Numbered from the stretch's first letter, positions 8,936-17,612 are shown. The stretch: 57,850 nt of DNA from Bacteroidales bacterium (GCA_021108035.1 JAIORQ010000041.1:1-57850), one strand, 5' to 3'. The notes: generated by a model not told the origin, from the sequence alone. A program made the numbers and translations.

Positions 8936-10078
8936 TTATTCAATCACAAAATTAACAGGCAATTCAAAAGAAGACATGGTTTCTTTTCCGTTTGAGTTTA
9001 ATGCCGGTTTCCATTTCGGCATTTTCTTAACAAGATTGATGGCTGCATTATCCATTTCGTAATCAATGCCTTTATTCACTCTTATATTACCGGTTGTACC
9101 TGTTGCATCAATCACAAAACTGACAATCACCAAACCTTCAATTCCGGTTTTCATTGCCTTTTTCGGATATTTCAAATTTTCATCAATATATTTAATTAAC
9201 GCTTGCATCCCGCCGGGAAATTGAGGCGGTGTTTCATACACAAACTTTTGCGTATAATTATTATCAACTTTATAATACTTGTTGAAATCGGGTATCACTA
9301 ACCATTTTTCAATATTACGTTTCTTTTGGCCGAAAGTGAAATATTTACGTTTATTAAATGATTCAACACTGTTAAGTTTCAAAAAAGAAGAATCAATCAT
9401 ATCATTATTATAAAAATATTGAAAATTCGTTTGAAGTTCAACATCCGGTTCTGAATAACTCTCTTCAATTATTAAGTTATTATTATATTTAAATTGATAT
9501 TCAGTAATTAAAGAACTTCCCTTATAAGTTTTGCATTCTCTCGGTAATTTATTCTCATTATACTTTGGTTTTCCTTCGGATATTATATTTCCTGAAGGCC
9601 CTACAGTTTTGAAATGAGTAATCCGGTTTCTCGAATAATAGTAATAAGTCTTTTTATGCACAGACCCGAATTCAGTTGTTATTATACTTTCTATCAACTC
9701 ATGATTAAGATCGTAATAATGATTTGTTTTATATTTTAATCGTCCCTCTTCAATATAAAATGAAATAACGACTTCATTTTTATCATTAAAAATAAATTTC
9801 TTTAATGTTTCAAACTTTCTGTTTTGATCAAAATCAGCAATCATTATTACATTTCCCGAAGTATCAATTTTAACGATTTTATAATGTCGAACAGAATCAT
9901 CTTTTTGACCCTCATTGTAATTGTACGTATAATCAACATAGCCTCTGATATTGTTTTCCTTGTATTTCAATCGTTCTTTTTCTTTCAATGCACGATTAAA
10001 GAATGCTTTATTTCCTTGAGCAAAACTGTTGCTTAATCCGAGGATTAAAATAAACAGTAATAAAATTGTTTTTTTCAT
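8936..10078 (-). CDS. Periplasmic protein with C-terminal TonB domain
   Basis: A signal peptide (MKKTILLLFILILGLSNSFA) is followed by about 240 residues with tyrosine-rich repeats resembling MORN-variant repeats of Bacteroidota, and a TonB C-terminal domain over the last ~100 residues (from PPQFPGGMQALIKYI to the end). TonB C-domains contact TonB boxes of receptors. Here the N-terminus looks cleavable rather than a fixed anchor, and no exbB/exbD lies nearby, so energy transduction by this protein is uncertain. The ATG at 10078 is preferred over 10096 because it starts directly at the signal peptide. It is first in the sigma/FecR/receptor string. Confidence 0.75.
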   Translation of the reverse strand: MKKTILLLFILILGLSNSFAQGNKAFFNRALKEKERLKYKENNIRGYVDYTYNYNEGQKDDSVRHYKIVKIDTSGNVIMIADFDQNRKFETLKKFIFNDKNEVVISFYIEEGRLKYKTNHYYDLNHELIESIITTEFGSVHKKTYYYYSRNRITHFKTVGPSGNIISEGKPKYNENKLPRECKTYKGSSLITEYQFKYNNNLIIEESYSEPDVELQTNFQYFYNNDMIDSSFLKLNSVESFNKRKYFTFGQKKRNIEKWLVIPDFNKYYKVDNNYTQKFVYETPPQFPGGMQALIKYIDENLKYPKKAMKTGIEGLVIVSFVIDATGTTGNIRVNKGIDYEMDNAAINLVKKMPKWKPALNSNGKETMSSFELPVNFVIE

Positions 10079-10174
10079 GTGTCTAAAATTTTGCAATTAA
10101 TTAATATTGTGTAAGTTGAATGCTTTTTTCTGTTTGTAATATTTGTTTTGCTCTGCACATAGCCTGCCTGTCGG

Positions 10175-10268
10175 CAGACAGGGAACACTTTCAAGTATGT
10201 GCAAGGAATTAACATTGTTTGTTAATCATGCTATTTTGTGTAAAACTTGGTTCTCATGGGTGTTTCAT
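10175..10268 (-). repeat. Structured intergenic element, copy A
   Basis: GGAACAC (10182-10188) pairs with GTGTTTC (10260-10266). The loop carries TTAATCATGC and a downstream TTGTGT, shared with copies B (16268), C (25954) and D (48957). As in the other copies, a minus-strand gene begins just to the left. This is the most divergent copy; its left flank is a GCCTGTCGGCAGACAGG palindrome instead of the AAAGGTCAGA flank. Confidence 0.45.
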
Positions 10269-10352
10269 AATTGCTTATATTTAATTATTCTGAAAGATAT
10301 TGATAAAAAACAATATACCAAACAAAATAACTGACATTTATTGCATATTATC

Positions 10353-10387
10353 AAAAAAATGCCTGCTTATCGGCAAACAAGCAGGCA
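10353..10387 (-). terminator. Rho-independent terminator of the serpin gene
   Basis: TGCCTGCTT (10360-10368) and AAGCAGGCA (10379-10387) form a 9-bp stem. Read on the minus strand it is followed by a run of seven T (10353-10359). It lies just after the serpin stop codon. Confidence 0.75.
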
Positions 10388-10423
10388 ATATTTCAATATC
10401 CCGGTTTTATGAATGCACACTAT

Positions 10424-11671
10424 TTATTCAGGATTTTCTACTTTCCCTAAAAAGACAACAGCATCAGTAGTAACTTCTCTTATTGCAAACAAAAACGGAC
10501 GATTAAAATTTACTGTTATACTGTTATCACCGTCATCGCAAGTATAACTTATTTCAACAGAAGTAACTGCCGCTGCTTCTGTTCCTTCTTCATTTACTTC
10601 AATAAAAGTCTTATGTTTAACTTTTGAAATATATAATTGATAATTCGGATTTATTTTTGAAAAATCTGCTTCACCGGGCAAAAAAGCAATTGTCATTCCC
10701 ATTGCAGTGAGAATATCATTTAAGGTTCTTTCAAATTCAAATGTAAATTTCGGTAAAAATACGTTTACTGAATTTGTTTGGCTGAAACCGGATATCCAGT
10801 TGCTCCAATTCTCCGGTGAAAGTTCCGAAATAATATCGTTAACGGTATTTTCATTGTTCGGTACAAAAAGCACCATTGTATAATTGCCTTGTCCGTAAGG
10901 CAGTTCGACAGCTTTAAACAGATTATTATTATAATAATTTAAATCAGCTTTCATCGACATTGTTTCAACTTGTTTCACAGTTCCGTCGGCAAGTGTAAAA
11001 GGCAACTCTTCTGTTTCCGATTCATTAAATTCGTAATGCCATATTCCCTTAAAATAAACAGCATTAATAAGAAACATAACTGTTTCCGGAGAAATATAAT
11101 TAACAATTTCCGAGATTTTATTATTTGTTTTTTCGGCAACCCAATTGTTTATAATATTTTTAGCATCGGAATCAGCGAAATTTAATGCAGTAACTTCAGC
11201 ATCGTAATAATATTGATTTGTTGATATAAAATCTTGCTCAACTTCAAAATCGTCTCTGTACCAAATCGAATTTGCAATTGACATTGTAACTTTTTCGTCA
11301 ACAGTCTTCAATGCTTGAATCAAATATTTATACGATTCATTAATATCGTCAATCGAAAGTCCTTGTTTATTCAAAGTTTCTTCCATAGCGATTTTTGTAG
11401 TCCCGGCGGCTCCGTTGTATGTCATAGCTAATGCGAGTGCAACACTTGTCGGCGAAATCATAATATTATTCCCGGTTTCTTCCTTTTGTGTGATATTTTT
11501 CAGCAAATCGAAGCCAAATTTATTATCCGCCGAAATAATTTGTTTCCCTTTTTCTGTAAGTGTAATTTTTTTAGGATTCAGTTCTTGTACGCTTTCTACA
11601 TTTTTTTTTTCACATGATGAAGTAATAAAAAAGAGGAAAAGTCCGATAAAAATAATTTTGTCAATTTTCAT
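10424..11671 (-). CDS. Serpin-family lipoprotein (protease inhibitor)
   Basis: A serpin, predicted to trap serine or cysteine proteases by a large shape change. The N-terminus has a hydrophobic stretch and a lipobox (ITSSC), so the protein is likely lipid-anchored outside the inner membrane. The fold runs from about residue 45 to the end. The reactive-loop hinge reads EEGTEAAAVTSVEI near the C-terminus; its small residues at P12-P9 are those of inhibitory serpins. The following FNRPFLFAIRE is the serpin signature. The ATG at 11671 is chosen over a TTG at 11680 because the promoter box covers the latter. It is monocistronic with its own terminator. Confidence 0.93.
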   Translation of the reverse strand: MKIDKIIFIGLFLFFITSSCEKKNVESVQELNPKKITLTEKGKQIISADNKFGFDLLKNITQKEETGNNIMISPTSVALALAMTYNGAAGTTKIAMEETLNKQGLSIDDINESYKYLIQALKTVDEKVTMSIANSIWYRDDFEVEQDFISTNQYYYDAEVTALNFADSDAKNIINNWVAEKTNNKISEIVNYISPETVMFLINAVYFKGIWHYEFNESETEELPFTLADGTVKQVETMSMKADLNYYNNNLFKAVELPYGQGNYTMVLFVPNNENTVNDIISELSPENWSNWISGFSQTNSVNVFLPKFTFEFERTLNDILTAMGMTIAFLPGEADFSKINPNYQLYISKVKHKTFIEVNEEGTEAAAVTSVEISYTCDDGDNSITVNFNRPFLFAIREVTTDAVVFLGKVENPE

Positions 11672-11677
11672 TTTTTT

Positions 11678-11706
11678 CAAATTTAGTTAATATTTTATTT
11701 CTTCAA
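11678..11706 (-). promoter_or_regulatory. Serpin promoter, nearly leaderless
   Basis: On the minus strand TTG (11704-11706), 18 nt, then TAAATTTG (11678-11685). Only 6 nt separate the box from the ATG at 11671, so transcription would begin at or next to the start codon. Confidence 0.5.
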
Positions 11707-11757
11707 TCTTTACGAAAAAAATCGAATAAGTGCTGCAAGAACTTTAATTTTTTAAAG

Positions 11758-11931
11758 CTAAAAAATTTCTATTTTCGGTTTTCTCATAATAAAATAAATA
11801 ATCAATGCAATTAAAGGAAAAAAGAAAACCAATGCGCCCCATATCCACGGGTTCATATTGCGGGTTTTTGCATCCTGAAAAACCAAAACAACAACTAAAA
11901 TTTGAAATATAATCGGAAGTAGTCTTACCAT
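11758..11931 (-). CDS. Small two-helix membrane protein (57 aa)
   Basis: The reading frame begins MVRLLPIIFQILVVV and ends KPKIEIF. Two hydrophobic helices (about residues 4-18 and 29-48) are joined by a short polar loop with tryptophans (MNPWIWG), the look of a small PLDc_N-like membrane protein. The last residues are basic, so the C-terminus is probably cytoplasmic. It lies alone between the TPR and serpin genes. Its function is unknown. Codon choice and the helix pattern favour a real gene. Confidence 0.6.
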   Translation of the reverse strand: MVRLLPIIFQILVVVLVFQDAKTRNMNPWIWGALVFFFPLIALIIYFIMRKPKIEIF

Positions 11932-11963
11932 AATATTTATGCTTTGTTAAATAATTATATAAA

Positions 11964-12002
11964 ATTTTTCGGAAATATCCGAAAAAAAGCCGACATTGTC
12001 GG
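11964..12002. terminator. Two adjacent hairpins, terminator-like
   Basis: TTCGGA/TCCGAA (11968-11983, loop AATA) is flanked by A and T runs, and CCGAC-ATT-GTCGG (11990-12002) follows. They lie downstream of the minus-strand TPR gene and upstream of the 57-aa gene, so they may end the TPR transcript. Confidence 0.45.
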
Positions 12003-12022
12003 GTATTAATAAAGTATCAAAT

Positions 12023-12093
12023 TGTTACATTGTTTAATTGCTACATTGCTGTTTTTTAGCAATTTAACAATGAAGCAATGCAACAATGTTACA
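12023..12093. repeat. Inverted ATTGTTACATTG-type repeat
   Basis: Imperfect arms (TGTTACATTGTT against AACAATGTTACA, and AATTGCT against AGCAATT) make a long weak hairpin just after the TPR stop codon. It looks like a dispersed intergenic repeat. Confidence 0.4.
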
Positions 12094-12126
12094 TGAACAA
12101 CTTTATATATAAATAATAGCTTATAT

Positions 12127-13959
12127 TCATATATTTTCTTCTCTTATTTTTCTGAATCGTTTTCTTGCTTCGGTTACATAAATACTGTCGGGATGTTCAA
12201 GCATTAACTTTTTATAGTATTCTGCGGCTTCTTCAATGTTTCCTGTTTTTTCTTCATATAAAACCGCCAATTTGAATATTGCAACATCCGACAATATATC
12301 CCAAGAAAATTCTGTAATTATTTTTTTATAATATTTTATTGCTTCTTCATAATTCTTTTGCTCTTCAAATATTTCAGCTTTAAGTAAATATGCTTCATCA
12401 ATCAGTTGATGTCCGACATTATTACTTATTAAAGAATCCAGAACTTGAATTGCATTATCTTTTTTATTTCTGAAAACCAAAAGTTCTGCTCTTGCATAAG
12501 TTTTCATTGCTGTTTGCAATGAGTCTCCTTCTGTATTATCGTCAATCAAAATTGAATAGAAAAGAGCGTCATTTGCTACCGGTTTTGAAGTACTTGCTTT
12601 CAGTGCATCGAATTGTGCTTTTGCCCATTTAAAATTATTTGCATAATAAGCCAGTTTAGCTTTTTTTAATTTTGCAATATCACCCAACATATTATCCTTA
12701 TTATCCTTTTCGGCCTGACCGTATATTAATGCTGCATAGTCAAGATTGTTTTGATATACTAAAACATCTGCAAGTTCAATTTTGCATTTTGTTGCCAATT
12801 TTTTATCTAAACCTCGTAAATTCATTGCATATATAAGCATTTTTTCGGCATCCTCAGGTTTATTTAAATAAAAAGTTTGCAAATGAGCAAGATCTAATAC
12901 ACTTTGAATGGTATTAAATCCTATTCCGAGATTATTCAAAGTTGATAAATATTCTTCTTCCAATTGAAGAATTTCTTCCTCTGTTTTAATTGTTCCGTTC
13001 TTAACTTGTAAAAAACGGATATTTAATTTTCCGACTTTACTGTCGATATAATATGCTTTATTTCTGCCTTTTGCAATAATGTAGTTATATGCTTCCACAG
13101 CAGTTTCATAATCATTATTAGATTTTGCGGTTTCAGCCAAATTAAGTATTTTTTTTCCGGATGAATGAATTCGTTTATCAATTGCAATTTCTTGGAAAAG
13201 AGCTTTTGAAAATTCTTTTCTTTGCAAATAATACCAAATCAACATTCGGTTATAAACAATTGAAGAACCGGAACGTTGTATTCGTTTCAATAATTCTTTC
13301 CTGAGAACATCTGCAAACTCATCATTAATATCTTTTTTTATGAAATATTGCATTCTGTTCTGAACAATGCTCAAATTTCGATTCGATTCATTTAACCAAT
13401 CTAAATATTCATTGATCATTTTTTCAAACTGTCTTTGAATGGCATACAAATTTGCCAATTCACTTCTGAAATCTTCAGATGTTCTGTTTCTTCCTTTTAA
13501 ATAAGTTTTTTCTGCATAATCATATTCTTGCCGTCTGATAAAAAAAGATGCCAGAGACCTTACAACAGAAGGATTATTATCAACTTTGCTTAATGCCTTT
13601 TCAAATTGATCATTTGCTTTTTTAAGATTATCTTGTCTCTTGTATAAATATCCGAGATCAATTAAATAAGAAGGATCCTTTTTATGTTTCCTTATTTGCT
13701 TTTTTATTTCTTTTTCTGCAAGCTCAAACTTACTTTGTTCAATCAAGCAATTAGCATAATATGAAAAATATATCTTTGCTTGAGTCTTATCAAATATTTT
13801 TTTAAAAAGTATTTCTGCTTTATCATAATCCTTAGTCCGATAATATTCATAAGCCAAACGAATATCTTTACCTGTATTATTTTGAGAAAATACAACTGCC
13901 GGAATCAATAAAAAAATAAAAATACAAACAAATTTCTTTTTCGTTTTTAACAAAATCAT
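12127..13959 (-). CDS. TPR-repeat protein, exported
   Basis: A signal peptide (MILLKTKKKFVCIFIFLLIP, then AVVFSQ) is followed by some 580 residues of helical repeats. TPR-like units are clearest near the N-terminus (AYEYYRTKDYDKAEILFKKI and following) and near the C-terminus (LKAEIFEEQKNYEEAIKYYK). Such proteins are scaffolds in the periplasm or at the outer membrane; no partner can be named. The ATG at 13959 is chosen because the one at 13995 would put 12 extra residues before the signal peptide. It is divergent from the XRE gene. Confidence 0.8.
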   Translation of the reverse strand: MILLKTKKKFVCIFIFLLIPAVVFSQNNTGKDIRLAYEYYRTKDYDKAEILFKKIFDKTQAKIYFSYYANCLIEQSKFELAEKEIKKQIRKHKKDPSYLIDLGYLYKRQDNLKKANDQFEKALSKVDNNPSVVRSLASFFIRRQEYDYAEKTYLKGRNRTSEDFRSELANLYAIQRQFEKMINEYLDWLNESNRNLSIVQNRMQYFIKKDINDEFADVLRKELLKRIQRSGSSIVYNRMLIWYYLQRKEFSKALFQEIAIDKRIHSSGKKILNLAETAKSNNDYETAVEAYNYIIAKGRNKAYYIDSKVGKLNIRFLQVKNGTIKTEEEILQLEEEYLSTLNNLGIGFNTIQSVLDLAHLQTFYLNKPEDAEKMLIYAMNLRGLDKKLATKCKIELADVLVYQNNLDYAALIYGQAEKDNKDNMLGDIAKLKKAKLAYYANNFKWAKAQFDALKASTSKPVANDALFYSILIDDNTEGDSLQTAMKTYARAELLVFRNKKDNAIQVLDSLISNNVGHQLIDEAYLLKAEIFEEQKNYEEAIKYYKKIITEFSWDILSDVAIFKLAVLYEEKTGNIEEAAEYYKKLMLEHPDSIYVTEARKRFRKIREENI

Positions 13960-14008
13960 ATCTTTGAAGTAATAATTCGAAGCAATATTATTCAATTTTT
14001 AAATATAA

Positions 14009-14257
14009 ATGAGCTTTTTCGGCAAAAACATAAAAAAAATAAGAGTTGCAAAAAAAATGACCCAAACTGAATTTGCTGATCTTTTTGACCTCAAAAGAAC
14101 TGCCGTGGGTTCATATGAAGAAGGCAGAGCCGAAGCAAAAATTGATACAATTATAAAAATTGCCGATTATTTTAAATTATCATTGGATCAATTATTAAGA
14201 AAAGAACTAACCATTAATGATATCTTTCATTTTAGGGATGATCTGCTGAATAAATAA
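14009..14257 (+). CDS. XRE-family transcriptional regulator, short
   Basis: An 82-aa protein made almost wholly of a helix-turn-helix of the Cro/CI type (residues 7-62; TQTEFADLFDLKRTAVGSYE contains the recognition part). It has no sensor domain. It is divergent from the TPR gene and 95 nt upstream of the OmpA gene, so it may regulate either. No operator could be recognised. Confidence 0.85.
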   Translation: MSFFGKNIKKIRVAKKMTQTEFADLFDLKRTAVGSYEEGRAEAKIDTIIKIADYFKLSLDQLLRKELTINDIFHFRDDLLNK

Positions 14258-14351
14258 TAACAACAAATTTCTTATATTAAAATCATTTGGATTTTAAATA
14301 TTTTTTTCTTATTATTGTAAGAACAAGATTTCTTCAAAAAAACTTCATCTT

Positions 14352-14924
14352 ATGAAAGCATCTTCCGGATTATTTCTTTTTTTCCTCATTCTTTGGATGG
14401 GAGGTTCAACTTATTGGTATATATGTAAAATAAAAAAACATTGTTCTGAAATTTCAACCGAAATTTCAGAAAATTCAGCTTCAGATAATGCTGTTGTAAA
14501 TCAAGATTTTTCTGAAGAAAATAATGTAAGTGAAAAAACAAAAGAAAAAATTATTGAAGATATTAAAGAAAAAATAATAAACGGGTACATTGTTTATAAT
14601 TTTCCGATGAATTCAATTGAGAACAATAATATTGAAGCATCATTTAATGAATTTGCCGATAATTTGAAAATATATTTAGAAAAAAACAGTTCAGATAAAA
14701 TTGAAATCATAGGACATACTGATGATGTAGGAAATGAATCTGCAAATATTAAATTAGGAATGAAAAGAGCATTATTTATCAAAAGAAAATTGAAAGAAAA
14801 AGGTATTAAGGAAGATCAAATGGTGTTAAGCTCTAAAGGAAAAAAAGAACCGGTTTCTTCAAATAAAACAGAAGAAGGGCGGACAAAAAATCGCAGAGTA
14901 GTTATAAAATTAATTAAAAACTAA
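14352..14924 (+). CDS. OmpA-family peptidoglycan-binding protein, membrane anchored
   Basis: An N-terminal hydrophobic segment (about residues 6-26) anchors the protein. A charged, glutamate-rich linker (about 30-75) leads to an OmpA C-terminal domain (about 75-190), with the peptidoglycan-contact motif IEIIGHTDDVGNESANIKLG and the closing NRRVVIKL. It probably binds diaminopimelate in peptidoglycan. It is 11 nt upstream of the HhH gene and likely co-transcribed with it. Confidence 0.88.
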   Translation: MKASSGLFLFFLILWMGGSTYWYICKIKKHCSEISTEISENSASDNAVVNQDFSEENNVSEKTKEKIIEDIKEKIINGYIVYNFPMNSIENNNIEASFNEFADNLKIYLEKNSSDKIEIIGHTDDVGNESANIKLGMKRALFIKRKLKEKGIKEDQMVLSSKGKKEPVSSNKTEEGRTKNRRVVIKLIKN

Positions 14925-14935
14925 AATATATAATT

Positions 14936-15469
14936 ATGCTTATTCATGATATATTTATAATCATCGGAATGTTGCTCGGTGCTGCATTATTCGGATATTT
15001 TATCGGTTGGTTCAGAAAACAACACAGATATGATGAACTGAAAGAATATATAGCTGCACTTCAGGATAAAAATAACAGAACTCAAACAGATTACAACAAA
15101 ATTGAAAAACTTTTAATTGATTGTCAAGGAAAATCAACTGTGTCTGATATTGAACCTACAAAAAAAGAAATTAAAAATAAACCTAAAAAAAAGACTACAA
15201 GCAAAAAAACTAAACCGGATAACTTAACAAAAATTGAGGGTATCGGTCCTAAACTTTTCGGAATACTTAAAGATGCCGGAATAGAAAATTTCAAAAAATT
15301 ATCAAATGCAAAACCGGAAAAAATATCAGAAATTTTAGTGAAAGCCGGCGGTAATAAATACAAAAGATTTGATCCTACAACTTGGCCCGACCAAGCAAAA
15401 CTCGCTGCCGACGGCAAATGGAATGAGTTAAATAAATGGCAAGATGAACTGAAAGGCGGTAAAGCCTAA
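14936..15469 (+). CDS. Membrane protein with helix-hairpin-helix domain
   Basis: One N-terminal membrane helix (about residues 5-25), a short coiled stretch, a lysine-rich linker (about 70-95) and a C-terminal helix-hairpin-helix domain (about 95-177, with LTKIEGIGPKLFGILKDAGI). This tail resembles the HhH module often annotated beside ribosomal L21-like or DUF4332 proteins. The basic linker plus HhH suggests nucleic-acid binding at the membrane, but this is inference. It is co-directional with the OmpA gene. Confidence 0.75.
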   Translation: MLIHDIFIIIGMLLGAALFGYFIGWFRKQHRYDELKEYIAALQDKNNRTQTDYNKIEKLLIDCQGKSTVSDIEPTKKEIKNKPKKKTTSKKTKPDNLTKIEGIGPKLFGILKDAGIENFKKLSNAKPEKISEILVKAGGNKYKRFDPTTWPDQAKLAADGKWNELNKWQDELKGGKA

Positions 15470-15476
15470 TAATAAT

Positions 15477-15523
15477 ATAGATTTTTTAATTGCTCAAAAA
15501 AAACGGCTTTGTCAGTAATAATA
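15477..15523 (+). other. Conserved 3'-flank motif, copy 1
   Basis: After the stop codon the sequence ATAGATTTTTTAATTGCTC, an A-run, then CGGCTTTGTCAGTAATAA resembles the stretch after the methyltransferase stop codon at 52223-52270. The shared core is ATTGCTyAAAAAA...CTTTGTCAG. Function unknown. Confidence 0.4.
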
Positions 15524-15532
15524 AAGATTGTA

Positions 15533-15586
15533 AGTCCACAGTAGGCAGTATGCAGTCCTGCATTTGATGACTGCCTACTGTGGACT
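15533..15586. repeat. Perfect 17-bp inverted repeat, possible bidirectional terminator
   Basis: AGTCCACAGTAGGCAGT (15533-15549) and its exact complement (15570-15586) enclose a loop that itself folds (ATGCAG-TC-CTGCAT). An A-run follows. It lies between two converging genes, so it could terminate both, or it may be a dispersed repeat. Confidence 0.6.
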
Positions 15587-15667
15587 GCTGACTGAAAAAA
15601 AAACAATAAAATTATTGACAACATGTTTGTTTATAATTTTAAATACCGGCATAGCTGACTATAGAAA

Positions 15668-16246
15668 TTATTGCTGTTTCTCTCCGAGTTTCTTTACTTC
15701 TCCAAGCCACTTTTCTCTTTTCAATGCATCAGAAGTCTTTATTGGTGAAAAAGATGTAATCTTTACAGGACTGATACCGCAAAACTCTAATACACTTTTT
15801 TTCAAGGAATAATAAGCAGGCCTTTTATAAATAAAACGATAATACCATTTGGGAGTATTCATGGTAAATATTAACCTTGCCGTTTTCCCTGTAAGTTTCT
15901 TGTCCCACAGCAACGAATTTTCTTTGTATTTAAAGGCAAAACCGGGAAGAAAAACACGGTCAATAAAACCTTTAAGCAAAGACGGGTATATTCCCCACCA
16001 CACAGGAAATACAAAAACAAGATGATTTGCTGATGCAATATCACTTTGTGCTTTTAACAAATCCGGCTCTAATTCTGTATGTTTTTGATAACCGTATTTC
16101 AATACAGGTGAAAATTTTAAATCAATAAGATTAATTAACTTGCAATTTCCACCTGCTTTATCTGCACCCTCTTTATAACTGATTGCCAGACTACTGCAAA
16201 AACTTTGTTTGTCAGGATGTGCATTAATTATTAAAATATTTTTCAT
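15668..16246 (-). CDS. NAD(P)H-dependent quinone reductase, flavodoxin-2 fold
   Basis: A soluble FMN/FAD oxidoreductase of the KefF/MdaB/NQO1 type that reduces quinones with two electrons. The flavin phosphate loop is at the N-terminus (NILIINAHPDKQSFCSSLA), and the ring-contacting loop is FPVWWGIYPSLLKGFIDRVF (about residues 78-97). Length (192 aa) is normal. The ATG at 16246 is preferred to 16276. It is the last gene of the TetR-led group, which suggests a stress or xenobiotic role. Structured element B lies just upstream. Confidence 0.88.
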   Translation of the reverse strand: MKNILIINAHPDKQSFCSSLAISYKEGADKAGGNCKLINLIDLKFSPVLKYGYQKHTELEPDLLKAQSDIASANHLVFVFPVWWGIYPSLLKGFIDRVFLPGFAFKYKENSLLWDKKLTGKTARLIFTMNTPKWYYRFIYKRPAYYSLKKSVLEFCGISPVKITSFSPIKTSDALKREKWLGEVKKLGEKQQ

Positions 16247-16267
16247 ATGTTTATTTTTATTATTTTC

Positions 16268-16374
16268 AAAGGTCATATAGGAACATTCGCAGGCTAAAAT
16301 CTTATTTCACAGCAAGTTTCTAATGTGCATTAATCATTCTCTTGTGTGTTTAAGATTAAGTATGAATGTTTCAT
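16268..16374 (-). repeat. Structured intergenic element, copy B
   Basis: AAAGGTCATATAGGAAC opens the element. GGAACATTC (16280-16288) pairs with GAATGTTTC (16364-16372). The loop holds TTAATCATTCTCTTGTGTGT. It sits directly upstream of the flavodoxin-fold gene, in the gap after the preceding gene of the group. See copies A, C and D. Confidence 0.65.
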
Positions 16375-16378
16375 TTGT

Positions 16379-16897
16379 TTAAAAATTAAGTCCGTAAGCT
16401 AATGAGAAAATAACAGGGAATAGTTTAAACTTATCTGTGCTTGATACATATAATATATCACTTTCGTATATCTGCGTATATTCTCTTTGTCCATAAATAT
16501 ATCCTGTTTCAATAAACAATGAATGCTTTTTTTGTTTGCCGAGAAACTTTTCATACCCGATATTAATTCCTACAAAAGGAGTTATCGCTTCATAATACTT
16601 ATTGTTTGGAAAATATATTCCGGCATTTAAGTTTCCGAAAATATTTGATTTTGCAAAAGAAATAAATTGCATTCCCGGTTTTATTCCGAATAAAACATCA
16701 TCAAATTTTGAATTAATATCCTGATTGCCGAGTCCGACATATACTCCTGAATAAACAGGTGTTTTCTCAAAATTTAACTGATAAGCTAAACAAATGTTAT
16801 TAACGGAAAATTCTGCCGAAATTCTGTTATTGTTTTGAGCTTCACCGGTAATAACAGACAGAAACAGTAAAGCAACAATTATTCTTAAATGTTTCAT
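16379..16897 (-). CDS. Small outer-membrane beta-barrel protein
   Basis: 172 aa with a signal peptide (MKHLRIIVALLFLSVITGEA). The rest alternates polar and hydrophobic residues with aromatic girdles (for example KKHSLFIETGYIYGQREY) and ends in a phenylalanine (AYGLNF), the pattern of an 8-strand outer-membrane barrel. No family name can be given with confidence. It starts 8 nt after the upstream lipoprotein stop codon, so the two are co-transcribed. Confidence 0.65.
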   Translation of the reverse strand: MKHLRIIVALLFLSVITGEAQNNNRISAEFSVNNICLAYQLNFEKTPVYSGVYVGLGNQDINSKFDDVLFGIKPGMQFISFAKSNIFGNLNAGIYFPNNKYYEAITPFVGINIGYEKFLGKQKKHSLFIETGYIYGQREYTQIYESDILYVSSTDKFKLFPVIFSLAYGLNF

Positions 16898-16904
16898 CTT
16901 GCTT

Positions 16905-17612
16905 TTATTTTATAATTACTGCGCTTATTTGTTTAACAATATCTTTAGCTGTTGTCAACTTCTCTAAATCTGAATAAACCATTCCGCCGGAACCATCTAC
17001 GCTACTGTGTCCAATAAGTTCCAAATATGTGAGTTGTTGATTTGGATAAATGGTTGCAGCATAGATTAATGCCGGTTGTCCACTCATTTCTCCATAATTA
17101 TCGTCTCCTTCTTGGGCATTTTCAGGAAAATAATCGTTAAAATCTATTGAGTGGTTAAACTCTGCTTTTATAACAATTGGATTTGAAAAGTCTTTTAAAC
17201 TAACTTGTATTTCCTTATTTTCTTTTGGTGTTGCACCCGAAATTCCATCAGGTAACGGCTCTTCTTTTGTTGGTAATAACAGACCATCATCATATATCAC
17301 TCCTCTTTTATGGCACCAGTGAGGTAAAGCTTCTTTTCTTCGGTTGCCTTTGTTTGCAATCCAACCTTCAGTAGCAATTTTGTTTGTAACAAAAATTGTT
17401 GAAAGATAATTTCCTGAAGTGTCTTCAATCCAAACAGCAAATTGTGGCGGACTTTTTTTTGACAGTCCTAAAAACAGAGGGTGATTTTTCAACCAAGAAT
17501 TTCCTGTTTCTATTTCAATTTTTATATCCCCTTTTGAATAGGATAATATCTCTTTTTCGCATGAACATGCCGTTAGCAAAAAGATGCTGATTAATAAAAT
17601 ATTTGCTTTCAT
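16905..17612 (-). CDS. Lipoprotein, DUF2271-like
   Basis: An N-terminal signal with lipobox (FLLTACSC) marks a lipoprotein. The middle (QFAVWIEDTSGNYLSTIFVT, then WIANKGNRRKEALPHWC) resembles the DUF2271 family of periplasmic proteins, often found near redox or FMN-transferase genes. A second conserved block is YGEMSGQPALIYAATI. The biochemical role is unknown. The gene lies between tetR and the small barrel protein, and the four minus-strand genes probably form one TetR-controlled unit ending in a quinone reductase. Confidence 0.55.
   Translation of the reverse strand: MKANILLISIFLLTACSCEKEILSYSKGDIKIEIETGNSWLKNHPLFLGLSKKSPPQFAVWIEDTSGNYLSTIFVTNKIATEGWIANKGNRRKEALPHWCHKRGVIYDDGLLLPTKEEPLPDGISGATPKENKEIQVSLKDFSNPIVIKAEFNHSIDFNDYFPENAQEGDDNYGEMSGQPALIYAATIYPNQQLTYLELIGHSSVDGSGGMVYSDLEKLTTAKDIVKQISAVIIK

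Noticed and set aside
10143-10334. 63-aa plus-strand ORF
   Set aside because: It lies across the structured element and a CCTGTC/GACAGG repeat, has no recognisable motif and no ribosome site.
15564-15812. 82-aa plus-strand ORF
   Set aside because: It overlaps the flavodoxin-fold gene antisense and starts in a palindrome; no coding signs.
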